Assembly: GCA_039602395.1 (NCBI GenBank)
Contig: JBCNJP010000029.1
Span: forward strand, 160,944 to 224,943
Origin: Deinandra increscens subsp. villosa
Lineage: Eukaryota > Streptophyta > Magnoliopsida > Asterales > Asteraceae
Reading direction: 5' to 3'
Length of the DNA stretch: 64,000 nt
Made by a program: the position numbers and the translations under genes. Shown piece after piece: positions 11,868 to 23,826 of this stretch. Below the pieces are notes generated by a model. The model saw only the letters and a list, made by a program, of their open reading frames with translations. It searched no databases and was not told the DNA's origin. Every line of letters begins with the position of its first letter. Position 1 is the first letter of the stretch.

Positions 11868-13120
11868 GTTTTGACTGGAATTAGCTCTCGTAACTCTTTA
11901 CGGTTCTCAAGTTACGTCATTTTTCGTAAACCACTCAAAATTTTAACACTGTTCACCGAACCTCCACCGAACCTCCTCCGAGCTACCTCCGAACTTCGTT
12001 CGAACTTAAGCTATGCCGAACGTTCTCCGAACCTGAACTTCGGACAATCAAACAGAATCTGGCCCTTAGGCTAGTAAAAGTATAGATCTCTCTGAGACGA
12101 ACGTTTTGCCTGGTATTAGCTATCGTAACTCTTTACAATTCTTAAGTTATTCAGTTTTCGAAAACCACTCAAATTTTTAACACTGTTCACCGAACCTCCA
12201 CCGAACCTCCTCCGAGCTACCTCCGAACTTCGTTCTAACATAAGCTACTCCGAACCTGACCTTCGGACAATCAAACAGAATCTGGATGTTAGGCTAGTAA
12301 AAGTATAGATCTCTCTAAGACGAACGTTTTGACTGGTATTAGCTCTCGTAACTTTTTACGGTTCTCAAGTTACATCAGTTTTCGTAAACCACTCAAAATT
12401 TTAACACTGTTCACCGAACCTCCACCGAACCTCCTCCGAGCTACCTCCAAACTTCGTCCGAACTTAAGCTACGTCGAATGTTCTCCAAATCTGACATTAG
12501 GACAATCAAACAAAATCTGGCTGTTAGGCTAGTAAAAGTATAGATCTCTCTGAGGCGAACGTTTTAACTGGTATTAGCTCTCGTAACTCTTTACGGTTCT
12601 CAAGTTACGTCAGTTTTCGTAAACCACTCAAAATTTTAACAATGTTCAGCGAACCTCCACCGAACCTCCTCCGAGCTACCTCCGAACTTCGTCCGAACTT
12701 AAGCTACTCCGAGCGTTCTCCGAACCTGACCTTCGGACAATCAAACAAAATTTGGCCGTTAAGCTAGTAAAAGTATAGATCTCTCTGAGATGAACGTTTT
12801 AACTGGTATTAGCTATCATAACTCTTTACGATTCTCAAGTTACGTCAGTTTTCGTAAAGCACTCAAAATTTTAACACTGTTCACCGAACCTCCACTGAAC
12901 CTCCTCCGAGCTACCTCCGAACTTCGTCCGAACTTAAGCTACGCCGAACGTTCTCTGAACCTTACCTTCGGACAATCAAACATAATCTGGCTGTTAGGCT
13001 AGTAAAAGTATAGATCTCTCTGAGACGATCGTTTTGACTGGTATTAGCTCTCGTAACTCTTTACGGTTCTCAAGTTACGTCAGTTTTCGTAAAGCACTCA
13101 AAATTTTAACACTGTTCACC

Positions 13121-13125
13121 GAACC
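13121..13125. repeat. Target site duplication (left) of the Gypsy-type element
   Basis: GAACC, part of the satellite monomer. It is repeated at 28001-28005 immediately after the right end of the element. Confidence 0.9.
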
Positions 13126-16100
13126 TGTCACACCCCCAATTTCCACCAACGGAGTATAACCGTGTGGGGTGTGATCCAGACCAGGATCCAAGTCTTTAGT
13201 TACAACCAAGCCATAGTTAAAGGAGTAAACAGTCATGTATTACATTAAATAAATCAGAGTTTACATTTCACAAAAATCAGCGGAAACATTAAAAGTTTAC
13301 AAGGTTGTTGTTTAGTAAAAGTGATTACTAAAGTATCTGAAATACGACTTTCAAAAGGGTTTTACAAAGAACAAGTACTGCCAATGCCCGTGCCATCCAT
13401 GATCCTCCAAGCCACCTGAAAAGCATTCAACAATCAAGTGTCAGCCAAGGCTGGTGAGTTCACTAAGCGGTCTACCCGTCACAGGTAGACCTATATTTAT
13501 GATCAAAGACAGGTACAACACAATCAATATCATAAGACCTGTAAAATTTTCCATATCGTAGGTAGTTAGCCTAATTTATGCACATTTGAATTGTTCGCAA
13601 CCGAAGCTGACAATGTATAGGGATTACCTACGGATTTGCCTTCCCGTGTCCTGAAAGACCACGGAGGGTAGGATAACATTGGTCCCAGTCCGACCTCCAG
13701 TCGGGTTGGTGCATCACGTGCACCGCTGGGCGGGGGTGTCAATCCCCAGTAGTACTACTCAACATCACCTAGCTATTCTATATTAACGGTCCGAATGTAA
13801 GGACTTTTGAAGTTTAACAATCAATTCAATGATACATATGATATTTGGTCGGAAAAAGTTTACTTAGTAAGAAATACCTTACCGTTGCGCATTATCGTCC
13901 CTGAATGGACATAGCAACATATAGTAATGAACTCACCTGAGGGGGCACTGGTACTCAGCCAAAAGAAGCAATAGGTTGGTCACAATCAACCTAATCGGGA
14001 AAATATGACCTAAACGGGTTAGGATGTGTCGCGAGGACGAAAGATAACACATAAGCACCTAAGCATGTTTCATACAATCATACAAGCCACATAATGCACA
14101 TACAAGTCTCAATTTGGGAGAAAATCAAGAAATTACAATTGAAGTCAAAGTTTTGCCAAAAAGTCAAACTCCAAGCATCTAACTAGTGGCATAGCTAAAA
14201 TCCACAATACTTGGAATTAAATCCTTAAATTTTGCAGGAATATACTACATATCAATTAGGACATGTTGCAAAAAGAATCAAGTAAAAATGTTAAGAAATG
14301 AGAAAGTTATGTGTGTTGGAAGTTGGCAAAAATCAACATTATTGTCTTTGACACACCATTTGGTGGCATGCCTAATTAAAGTCAAAGTTTTGCCAAAAAG
14401 TCAAACTCCAAGCATCTAACTAGTGGCATAGCTAAAATCCACAATACTTGGAATTAAATCCTTAAATTTTGCAGGAATATACTACATATCAATTAGGACA
14501 TGTTGCAAAAAGAATCAAGTAAAAATGTTAAGAAATGAGAAAGTTATGTGTGTTGGAAGTTGGCAAAAATCAACATTATTGTCTTTGACACACCATTTGG
14601 TGGCATGCCTAATTAAAGTCAAAGTTTTGCCAAAAAGTCAAACTCCAAGCATCTAACTAGTGGCATTGCTAAAATCCACAATACTTGGAATTAAATCCTT
14701 AAATTTTGCAGGAATATACTACATATCAATTAGGACATGTTGCAAAAAGAATCAAGTAAAAATGTTAAGAAATGAGAAAGTTATGTGTGTTGGAAGTTGG
14801 CAAAAATCAACATTATTGTCTTTGACACACCATTTGGTGGCATGCCTAATTTGTTCCCTACTTGGTGTTAGATTTTGTAATTTTTCAGGAATGAACTACT
14901 CAACATTTAGGGAATGTTGCAAAAAGAATCAACTTAAAATGTTAAGGTATGAAAAAGTTATGCACGTCCGAAGTTGGCACTTTTGGCATATAGCAAACAA
15001 GTCAAGGTAAAATGAAAACTTGCATAACTTATTCAAAATTTGGAATTTAAACATTAAATTCTCCAGATCTTACTTTCAACATATAAACATCAAGTCCAAA
15101 TAGAAACCACACCATTAAAACAAGATCTACATGCCCAACCAATTTGCAAAGTCCACTTTTCACAGAAAATGACAGCTTTGCACTCCTAACTTGCTGCAGC
15201 TATTTGGATGACCAAACCGAGGTTTCAGAAAGTGTGCGAGTAGCCGACTCGAAGCTAAGACATAATACTTTACTAGGGAAAAAGAATCAACTGATTCCGA
15301 GCAAACTTGAGCAAGTTATGACCTCTGCAAAATGGCCTAAAAATCTGGCCGAATCTGTCCAAAATGGGTAATTTGTAAAAGCTTCGGTTTTCTAATTTTT
15401 AGCAACAATTTGGTCATCCAACTTCTACTAACATCAATATAAACACTTTAGCATGGATTTTCAGTTCTCAACATGTTCATATCCAAAACATAGCAAAATC
15501 TCAACATAAAGACTAGTATACAAGCACATATGCCCAAACTTCATGTCCAAACACCCAATATACATACAAGAACATTCATAGCAGATTTGAACACAATTTC
15601 CAGCCCTTAAACCCAACTTCAAATCAGCCCCAAATCAGCCTTTAACATACCTTAACTTAAAACATGATTTATGAGCATAGAAGCTCACCATTTAGCATTC
15701 AAACACAAAACAACACACATGCAACCATGAATTTCGGATTCAAGATTTTAGGGCTTACAAGTTAGAGAGAGAAATTGCAGGTGGGAGGAGAGGAGAAGAA
15801 GAAGGAGCTTCCTTTGGTGTTCTTGAAGCTTGTAGGAGCTTAAGATCTTCGGATTTTACCTCTTTATGCTTGATTTCTCCAAAAATCGCGATTGTGTGTG
15901 TGTGTGTGTTGAGTCGTGAAGAAGAGAGGGAGAGGGGAGCTGAGATCGTGAATGGTTGTGGGGGATGGGTTTTGTGCAGATTTTGATTAAGTATAAATTA
16001 CCATTTAAGCCCCTCAAGTTTTCATTTTTAAGCATAAGGGTATAAAACTCATTTTAAGTGGGTTTTTAACTAAAAGTTGTAAAGTAAAAATTTATAAAAC

Positions 16101-16424
16101 ATCACCAATTGTTTTAAACTCATTTAACATGCAAGACTTAGTCGGGACAAGTATAAATATCATTTACACATGAAAATTCAAATTTACACATAAAGCCCGG
16201 CTTTGCATAAAAATGCAATTTTTCACAACTAACACATAAGATCGCGAAATGAGTTCACGAAACAAGTTACTAAAATTAATTAGCAAATAAACATGAATAA
16301 ACATGTAATCATTTAAATAACGGGTCTCGGGTTCGTTAACGGAACTAACGGAACTATCGGAAAAATTTAACGGAGTTAACGGAAAAAGTTAGCGGAGTTA
16401 ACTTGGAAGGTTGCAATTGTCACA
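13126..16424 (-). repeat. Left LTR (3' LTR in element orientation), 3299 bp
   Basis: Begins TGTCACACCCCC and ends TTGCAATTGTCACA. Compared with the right LTR it is 470 bp longer, almost entirely because a 237-bp segment is present three times. Otherwise I see only scattered differences (for example GTATAACCG versus GTATCACCG near the start). On the minus strand it carries the shared LTR stem-loop (13718-13755). Confidence 0.9.
14144..14854. repeat. Tandem triplication, 237-bp unit, inside the left LTR
   Basis: GTCAAAGTTTTGCCAAAAAG starts at 14144, 14381 and 14618, a 237-bp period. The unit occurs once in the right LTR (around 26190-26425). The first two units are almost identical. It is unrelated in sequence to the neighbouring 235-bp satellite despite the similar length. 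Confidence 0.9.
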
Positions 16425-16434
16425 GCCTCCCCAT
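16425..16434 (-). other. Polypurine tract of the Gypsy-type element
   Basis: On the minus strand ATGGGGAGGC directly precedes the LTR start TGTGACAATTGC. This is the expected place for plus-strand primer synthesis. Confidence 0.7.
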
Positions 16435-18591
16435 GTTAAAGAATTTTTGTCCCGAAAATTATCGTAGTGCTAAAGGTGCGTTGGCCAATTGATTAGGATT
16501 AAGTAGAATGGAAAACAAGAAAATTTTTGGTTGTCACATCATTCCTAATTTGAAAGGATTTTCGTCTCGAAAATTCGCCTAAGTGCTAATCGTTTCATGG
16601 ATCGTTACGAGAGAATTCGAAGGGAGTGATGGACGGTACACGATTTAAAAGCCTTGGACGAACATTTCACATGAGCGTATAAAGAATGATTTCCTACAAG
16701 AAACGTTTCCACGAGTGAGTTGAATCGCATCGCATGGTTAGTTTTAGCAAATGTGACGGCGACGCCACATCCGAGATTGAAATGTTTAATATGACGAAGT
16801 GACCATATGTCCGAGTAGTCTTCAGCTGTAGTATCCAATAAGATAACAGAAGGTATTGTGTCAAATGACACGGTAGGGGCAAGAAGTGTTGCTAAAAGGG
16901 TTCGAACGTTAACGTACCTAGAGAGTGGGTATGCATCCCTGAATTTGGCTAAGATCGGGTGGTTCTTACAGTTTGTAGAAAAGGCATAGCCAGACGACGC
17001 TGCAAAGTATCGTAGTATCAATAGCATAGCGGATAAGCGTAGAAATCTCATAAAGAAGTGCTCTACTTCTCCAAGCCGATGACAGTTTAGGCGTACGTGA
17101 GATCAACAAGTCGTGGGATGTCAGAAATGTAATAACTAGGGGACCAATTTGAAATATTTCACTAATTTCCATGGTGAACCAGGATGAGTATGGATCTGGG
17201 ACGAGTAAGCGTTGATAAGGGTCCTGGGAAAGTCACGGGGGTAGCTCCGAGGAACATGTGATTTGTCTTTTATAATACAAAACTTGAGTTGTTAAAACGT
17301 TGTTGTTCATCTGGGTCGTAATCTATATTTGACCCTTAGTAGGAAATTTATTTCAGGATGTTCCTTCTCAATCTAGAGGGTTGGAAAACAATAAGTTTTA
17401 TTTGATTAAACTGTGTATGTCCCTTCTAGTGAAATTATGCCTGAGGGACATGGGAAATCACAACGGAAATAACATAGATTTTGTTTTATTGTGGGCAATG
17501 TCCCATTGAATGAAGTTTCTCAAAATAAGGTTTTTGTCTGGTTCAGCACTAATCCCACCTTCCACATGCCGATAGTGCTTATGTATAGGGTGTACCGCAG
17601 CTAACCCACCACACTGCCAGCACATTGAGGGTGTACCAGTGTCCTTGCCATTCCTAGCTATTTGACAAATCTTGTTAGATAATGTACTTGAAGATAGGGT
17701 ATCTTATCCCAATGCCTTTGGGTTGAATGTGAGTGCAAGATTTAAAACCATGCAACATGAGAAAAAAAAAGAAAATTTGAATTTTGCGACAAAAGATTTT
17801 TCCACGTTTTCGGTCGGTGGAGTCTTCACCCAGGGTGAGGATTCTCAAGAGTTTAGCGGACGCAACGCGAATACAATTCGAGTTTCTGAATTGAATTCAA
17901 AAGATAAAGTAGTCTTTCACGTTTAGATTTAAAATGAGGTTCGTCAACATGGGATATATCGTTACGCGTATTACCCTCCGGTAAAGATCCAAAATATGGG
18001 TAACATTCTAATGACCGAAAGGTTATTTGTAGAAGCATAAATGATAACAAGTTTGGGAACACAGACTCAGGATGAAGGGCGAGGTAGCTAGTGTAGGGTA
18101 GTTACAACTACACGTTTTCGAAGAGAGTCATACGGTACAATTGACGCGGATCCAGAGAAAACGAATTTGGGTCGATTGAGACAAATGCGAGTGTGTCAAT
18201 GGTTGTACCGTACAGTAGGACAAATTTCATGTAAGAACATAAGTTTATGTCGGCCCTCAAGGGAAGTAAAAGTGAAAACATGTAGTAAGAGTGGGTCTCC
18301 GAAATACCAAGTGCTAACGAATTTAAATACTAGCTGGCTTTCAATGAGTGTATATACAAATTGTAGTTAAGGTTTCGCGAGGTCTACTGCGTATCGAAAA
18401 GCCGCATATACAATAAATTCAAACGTGTCTTCGCTAAATCTAGAGTCAATCTACCTCCTTACGCATGTTGTCGAGAGTTCGAGTGAATCATTTGATTAAG
18501 TCACCATTGGTTATGAAACAGGGGTTACCAAAGAGAATTTTCCTAGAAATGGAGGAACGAGGACAATGGGTATCAATGTATGATGTTGCGG
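16435..18591 (-). other. Internal region of the Gypsy-type element, no recognisable coding
   Basis: Only short frames broken by stops on both strands, the longest being 148 codons on the minus strand at 16605-17051. I could not match any to gag or pol. GC content is slightly higher than in the LTRs. It may be heavily decayed coding or intrinsically non-coding, as in LARDs. Confidence 0.5.
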
Positions 18592-19109
18592 AACCACTAC
18601 TACAAAAATGGCCTTTCTTGACGCTTTTTGCGCGTCAAGAAAGGGCCCAGATGACGCGCAAAAAAGCGTCAAGGAAGGTAGGGTCAAGAATCCTCTTGAC
18701 GCGCAAAATGCGCGTCATCTGCTTCTTGACGCGTGAACGATGACACGCATTTTATGACGCGTAATGCGTGTCATAAAATGCACGTCAAGGAAGCCCCTGT
18801 CATAAAGCTTATGACACACATTTTTGCGTGTCAAGAATTTAAATTTAAAAAAAATAAAAAAATATAGAATCTTTCCATATTAAATGACAATTAACTTCAT
18901 AATAAAATAAAAATATACTTAAAGCAAAATATTGCATTTCGTATAGATAACAAAACAATGTGTTTGATACATACTAAAAAATATTCCGAGCTAACAAACA
19001 AAATTACATAAGCAATCTATACATCCATATTAATTTTCCTTTCTTCTAGGTACTCCATATCTCCTTTTCTTCTAGGTACTCCATCTGCAAAAGTAAGATC
19101 AAACTGAAG

Positions 19110-19590
19110 TTAAAGCTCTTCATCAGCATCCAAACAAAGAAGATAAGCAACTAACCCAACAACAGGTACAAATCTCAGGTACGTACTTCACTAAACTCAC
19201 CTTCCTTTTCTTTACATTTTGAAGGTTCTCTCCAATCAACCATGGCTGAAAAACTATGTAGAGACACATATCCAGTATGAAGGCATATGCAAGCCTTTCT
19301 GATCCAAAATAACTTACCAAGAACTCCCATAACATACCATGGCTGCAACATTTTGATGCAACAAAACCTTCCCGTATGAAAGGCGCACTTAAAGACTGCC
19401 TCGTGCTGCTTTCACATGCGTTTTTTGTGCCTCAGTTGCACTTTTTAAAACCAAGTATAAAAGGTTTGAAGAGTAAACTTCAGTTTAAATATATACCTGT
19501 ATTCATAATTGGCAAAATGAAGAAGAAATTTAGAGAAAGGCCAACAAGGGAATTGATTGTGTCTAAACTAATAGCCCAAACTGGATCTCC
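19110..19590 (-). pseudogene. Captured exons of a predicted membrane protein gene, frameshifted
   Basis: Minus-strand exon 19497-19590 is bounded by an AG acceptor and a GT donor. It encodes GDPVWAISLDTI followed by a hydrophobic stretch (LVGLSLNFFFILPIM). A second block, about 19330 down to the stop at 19110-19112, encodes GSERLAYAFILD, then CLYIVFQPWLIGENLQNV, and ends FVPVVGLVAYLL plus an acidic tail. From memory this order resembles the C-terminal half of a plant protein with several membrane spans, probably plastid. I cannot name it with certainty. A 4-base direct repeat (TACGTACC where TACC is expected) shifts the frame between the two parts of the last block. Middle exons are absent. 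It is a broken fragment inside the CACTA element. Confidence 0.5.
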
Positions 19591-20441
19591 CTGCAGATAA
19601 TCAATTATGACATAATAATTAGGATCTTCACAATATCCTTTCTAATTGAAAATGCAGTTAACTGTTTTATAACCGTAATCTACAAAAAAATAAGGCACAC
19701 CTGTATGCATCTAGTAAAATTAATCAATGAAAATGCAGGACGAATTTCAGGTGCAATAATTGATCACAATTTAAAGTACATTTTTTGCTCCATCTAACTC
19801 TTTAACTGATGCACAATGGCAAATCAATTGCACATCATGCACAGACCAGCTAGTGAACCGAATGCTTGAAAATTGAAATGCTATTTAATACAAAATGTAT
19901 TTATGTGTTGTTTAAAAAGAAAAAAAAAACAAACCAACCAGTGGCTTAAAAGCTGACTAAATACTGCACATGCTATTTAAAGGGATGAACAAAAGCTTAC
20001 TAAATATTTAATCCAACAAACATAGTGGCTGAATATGCTATTTAATCCAAACATAGTGGCAGGGTTTTTAGGAAGAGACGGGTATAGTACTATACTACAA
20101 CCACTTTCATGTAAAGGACTAAAGGATAGGCTGCAATTTCAGAGTTATATAACTATCAATCAATCAGCACTCCCTTTTATGAGAATAGAATCAAAATTGG
20201 TTCTTTAGTAGTCTAACTATGTTAGACCACTTGTAATTTTAAGAGTTATAGCATGAACAGATGTGTAGAAATGATAGAATGATATATGAAGTAAATTTAA
20301 TGCATCGCAATCAGTATAATGTACCCAAGGGGAACTGGTTAAATGGGACGGACCTGGATTGTTTATATTTAACCATTTATATTATTTTTTATAATACCTC
20401 AACCTTACCAGTATTTTTCGTTTTTTTAACAGCAATCTGAC

Positions 20442-21276
20442 CTGGCGTTCAATGCAAGGTCCATTTGAGCATTGAGGGTTTGGCTTCATTGCCATTGTTG
20501 GAAAGTAATCTTTCCGAGCATTGTATCCCTGATATATTCATAACATAAAGAAATATATGTCAAGTCCATTATACACCCACGTACATGTGAATGACTATGC
20601 CCATAGCCAGAATTAGAGGTGGCAATTTGATTGATTTATATTCTATTTTATTTTAATACACACCTCTTAAATAACTTTAGCAACAAATTTAGATGATTTA
20701 CTGTAATACTACAATTTTTGTCAAGTATATTTAATAAATTAATAAATTACAAAATGAACACATCAGTTGTGTAATATTTACCAAGTATGGGGAGATTTGC
20801 CTGAATTTCAGCAAGAACTTGAGTGTGTTTTGTACTAATACCAGAAACGACCCCCTATCAAATAATTTATAATGTTAGCCACATATGTACATAACATGAC
20901 TTTATAATCTACAATCAAAGTAGACATTTAAATAACCATAGTTGTGTAACCATACCAATCTACCGATTGGCATGAGTAACAAAGGGGTAAGGATTGAAAT
21001 ATATATTAGTAATCTTATTACACTAGTGCCTTCACTTATGAAGAAATAAATCAACGAGTTATAAACATAAACAAAAAAACATTTTTGGGAAAGGGTTCAA
21101 TTAACCTGATTTACAACCATCCTTGCCTCATTATTATCGACACAACTCAACACAAGATCCACTCCAATGCCTTCTTTCTTTTTATTATAAGATTTGTTTG
21201 TAAGACTTGAAATGAAAGTTTCAAAGCCTTGCACTGCTGTTATGTTCATGGACAGAAATGGGGCAGAAGGCAGGGT
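20442..21276 (-). pseudogene. UBA5: Captured UBA5 (UFM1-activating enzyme) exons
   Basis: Three minus-strand exon-like segments have proper splice borders. The first, 21106-21276, encodes MNITAVQGFETFISSL and GVDLVLSCVDNNEARMVVNQ, the adenylation-domain stretch with the metal/ATP-contacting DLVLSCVDN motif of UBA5. The second is 20782-20854 (GVVSG to PILG). The third, 20442-20528, encodes YNARKDYFPTM and NPQCSNGPCIERQ, a zinc-type cysteine region. UBA5 is the E1 enzyme that activates the ubiquitin-like protein UFM1. Phases of the last two segments join cleanly, suggesting capture as genomic DNA with introns. The exon with the catalytic cysteine is not seen, and the middle exon matches UBA5 only at its ends. 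The piece cannot encode a working enzyme. Confidence 0.7.
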
Positions 21277-22360
21277 CTGTTAAAAAAACAAATAAAATCT
21301 CAGTGAGCAGAATTCGTAATACACCGAAAATCTTAATATGAATCGAGGAACAAAGAAGAAAACAATTTTGTTACTTGAGATTTTGAAGCGTATGAGCAAA
21401 GCGAAGCGCTTATCGATGAAGAGCAGAGGAAAGGGGTTTTTTTTGTATAAAAACCCTCATGAAACCTGAACAAACCAAATCATCATTCAGAAGCACAGAA
21501 GATAATCAAATGAACAAGGAAAAACTGGAGATAAACTCGACCTAGATGCCAAATATCTCAATTTGGAACAAATTTTACTACCAAACACAAAGATGCCAAA
21601 TTTCAGTAAAAAGACAATTCTAATTACAACCTCATCCTCTCCATAAGCTGAAATACAAATTCACTTCTAACTTAATGGTAAACGCCAAAATTCAAAGCAT
21701 TAGCACTGTGTAGATTCAAATACTAGACCAAATCCTTTTTGTTTAGCGAAATTAGGTCGGGAAAATAATCAACGGCGTAAAAGCGCGGAATAGAAGAACA
21801 ATATCTTAAAGCAGGCATTGACACATAAAGAACACCCCCCACAAACTCATGAAGCGGTAAACCCTAAATAATATGGAATTGATTCAAACAACAAAGACAG
21901 GGAAATGAAATAGTCAACTGAAGAACCAAACAAACTATCAATTCCTAAAAACGATATTATCCAACAACCCGTGGCTCAAAATTCATTAAATAGAAACTTA
22001 CAAATCGTAGCAATAACTGTGTTTGCGGCGCTTCAAGGATTCTTCCTATTCGTCATTAGATGTACGACGATGCTTGCCCTATGCGTGGTCGTGGAGCGAT
22101 GGCGAAACTAGGGCTTTTGAGTTTGGAGTGAGATGGAGGAGAACGGAGATGGAGAGATTAGGGCTCAAGTTCCTTTCCGTTGTAACAATATGAGGCCAGA
22201 TGGAAAGTGATGGAGCAGGGATCTAGTCGGCTGAATGAAGCAAATGTGAGATGGAAGTGAACATTAGGGCACAAGGGGATGAAATTTCTTTTGACAGTAA
22301 AGCGGGAAGAGACTTTTATGGGAGCGGGAAATGAAAAATAAAAAAACATAAAGTGACAGA
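21277..22360 (-). other. Leader-like DNA upstream of captured exons
   Basis: On the minus strand, about 22250-22020 is pyrimidine-rich and looks like a plant 5' UTR. It is followed near 21480-21380 by a short open segment ending at a GTAAC donor. This could be the promoter and first exon of a captured gene. I could not match the encoded residues to a protein. Confidence 0.3.
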
Positions 22361-22570
22361 ATGGGATGACGCGCGTTTTTAAAAACCGTCCTCCGTGTTT
22401 TTTTTTCTTTCTTTACGACAATAATGTTATGACGTGTAAAATTACGCGTCATCTACTCTTTAGATTTTAGAATTTATGACATATTTTTTATGACACGCAT
22501 TTTTGCGCGTCATAAATTAGCGTGCGTCATCGTTCGCGCGTCAAGAAAGGCCCTGTTTCTAGTAGTGAAC

Positions 22571-23542
22571 TTTCCTAGCATACACTGCCTATTGCTGGTT
22601 GTCACTGTTGGTCGTACGGGAGCCTTTGAAAGTAAGGGACATGGAAATGTCATCGAGGAGGGTAACTAGCCACAATGGCTCTAGGCTTAAGGACCAACTA
22701 AGTCACAAAAGGTAATAAGAGGAAAAGTTCACCGGTAGCGAAGTTCACACATGAATCGGGTGTTGAAAATTAAAACAGATCGTACGGGGTTCGGGAAGTA
22801 ACAAACATTGCTCTGTTGAGTGAAACTGTAATCGCAGTGAGGTATAAAGTGCGTGAGATCGTGACGAGGCTATTAACAACATTTGTTGACTCGTACAGAC
22901 GTACCGGAGGTTACTAGTCAAGGAAAAAAAAAACTTCATAGGAGGTTCCTATCGAGAGGTTGGCTTCAAATGTTCGAGGCGTAATTGCCCATTCAAGACG
23001 TCCGGGCTTCGATCAGGTTAGAGTTTATGAAGTCGTTGTACAATTGCGAGGGCTTGCAGAGTGGTTATAGCGGTAACTTTCATAAGAGTAGAATTAAGAG
23101 TGCGGATAAATCAAGATCAGTTATAAGTTTAACCACGTATCGCTTGCAGCGAGGGGAGGTCTCGTCACCAAATGATGTAAGTGATATGATGTCTCACAGG
23201 GGTTATCATTTGCACCAGCATTTCTAAAGAATTTTGATAGGTTGGATACTATATCTAGAAGAAAGGATAGCAAAATGAACTTTGCTAGATGTCCTCAACC
23301 ATATGGTTGAGTCCCTTTAGCTTGAGAAATTGATGTTAGGGAATTTTTGAAAATGCAAGGCCGTATTCCTTACAACCGACGGTCTGCCGAGCAGGATTCC
23401 CCAGGGCTTCCATACACTGCAAATTACATTTACGTGTGCACCCGTAACGGCAACTTACCTTGTATGGTCACGCTGGTTCCTCTTACTTTAGCTACCAGGT
23501 TCGATGGGGTAGTATGTGGTTTCCAAGGGGTAAGTATCAAGA
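22571..23542 (-). other. Internal region of the Gypsy-type element, continued
   Basis: The element's internal sequence resumes after the CACTA insertion. Frames are short (80-84 codons) and unrecognised. No domain is visible. Confidence 0.4.
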
Positions 23543-23545
23543 ATG

Positions 23546-23823
23546 CACTACCAAAAAATGAGCCTAATGCAACTTTTTTATTGACAAAAAGGTTGCATTA
23601 GCTGAAGTTGCATTAGACCTAATGCAACCTTTTTATTACCTAATGTAACTCTTTTCCTAAAGAGTTGCATCCTAAAAAGGTTGCATTAGCTTTTAAAGGT
23701 TGCATTAGGTAACAAAAGGGTTGCATTAGGTCTAATGCAACTCGAGCTAATGCAACCTTTTTGTGAAAAAAAAGGTTGCATTAGGCTAAAAAAATGTTGC
23801 ATTAGGCTCATTTTTTGGTAGTG
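23546..23823. mobile_element. CACTA-type MITE, 278 bp
   Basis: The ends CACTACCAAAAAATGAGCC and GGCTCATTTTTTGGTAGTG are perfect inverted repeats. ATG flanks both sides (23543-23545 and 23824-23826). The interior consists almost wholly of direct and inverted copies of AAGGTTGCATTAG, so the whole element can fold into a hairpin. The terminal CACTA and 3-bp duplication point to mobilisation by a CACTA transposase, of a family different from the larger element at 18595. Confidence 0.93.
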
Positions 23824-23826
23824 ATG

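Larger units (their letters stand above)
6501..13125. repeat. Satellite array, about 235-bp monomers (left part)
   Basis: About 28 head-to-tail monomers. The anchor GAGACGAACG recurs at 6735, 6970, 7205, 7440, 7675, 7910, 8144, 8379, 8603, 8838, 9073, 9308, 9532 and so on to 13022. Spacing is mostly 235, with 234-, 224- and 223-bp variants produced by the same small deletions. Each monomer has a unique half (GTTACGTCAGTTTTCGTAAA) and a half built from a CCGAACCTCC-like short motif repeated about ten times. A similar reading frame of about 67 codons (starting MTGISYRNSL) opens in most monomers, but the monomer length is not a multiple of three and monomer copies drift together, so I do not treat it as a gene. 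The array is broken at 13125 by a retrotransposon. Confidence 0.95.
18595..22567. mobile_element. CACTA (En/Spm) transposon carrying captured host gene pieces
   Basis: The left end starts CACTACTACAAAAATGGCC; the right end finishes GGCCCTGTTTCTAGTAGTG. AAC flanks both sides (18592-18594, 22568-22570), the 3-bp duplication typical of CACTA elements. Each end has a subterminal cluster of direct and inverted TGACGCG(C/T) motifs (18610-18830 and 22365-22560), the kind of array bound by CACTA transposases. No transposase is visible in 3973 bp. Instead, minus-strand exon-like segments of host genes occupy 19110-21280, so it is a Pack-CACTA-type non-autonomous element. It sits within the internal region of the Gypsy-type element and therefore arrived later. 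Confidence 0.92.

Noticed and set aside
6747..13002. Recurrent 65-70-codon frames starting MTGISYRNSL in most satellite monomers
   Set aside because: They are a by-product of tandem copying: monomer length is not a multiple of three, frames are not joined, no leader or domain is recognisable, and substitutions are not visibly biased to silent sites.
16605..17051. 148-codon minus-strand frame as a possible gag of the LARD-like element
   Set aside because: No zinc knuckle, capsid-like motif or pol follows, and base composition is like its surroundings; not supported.
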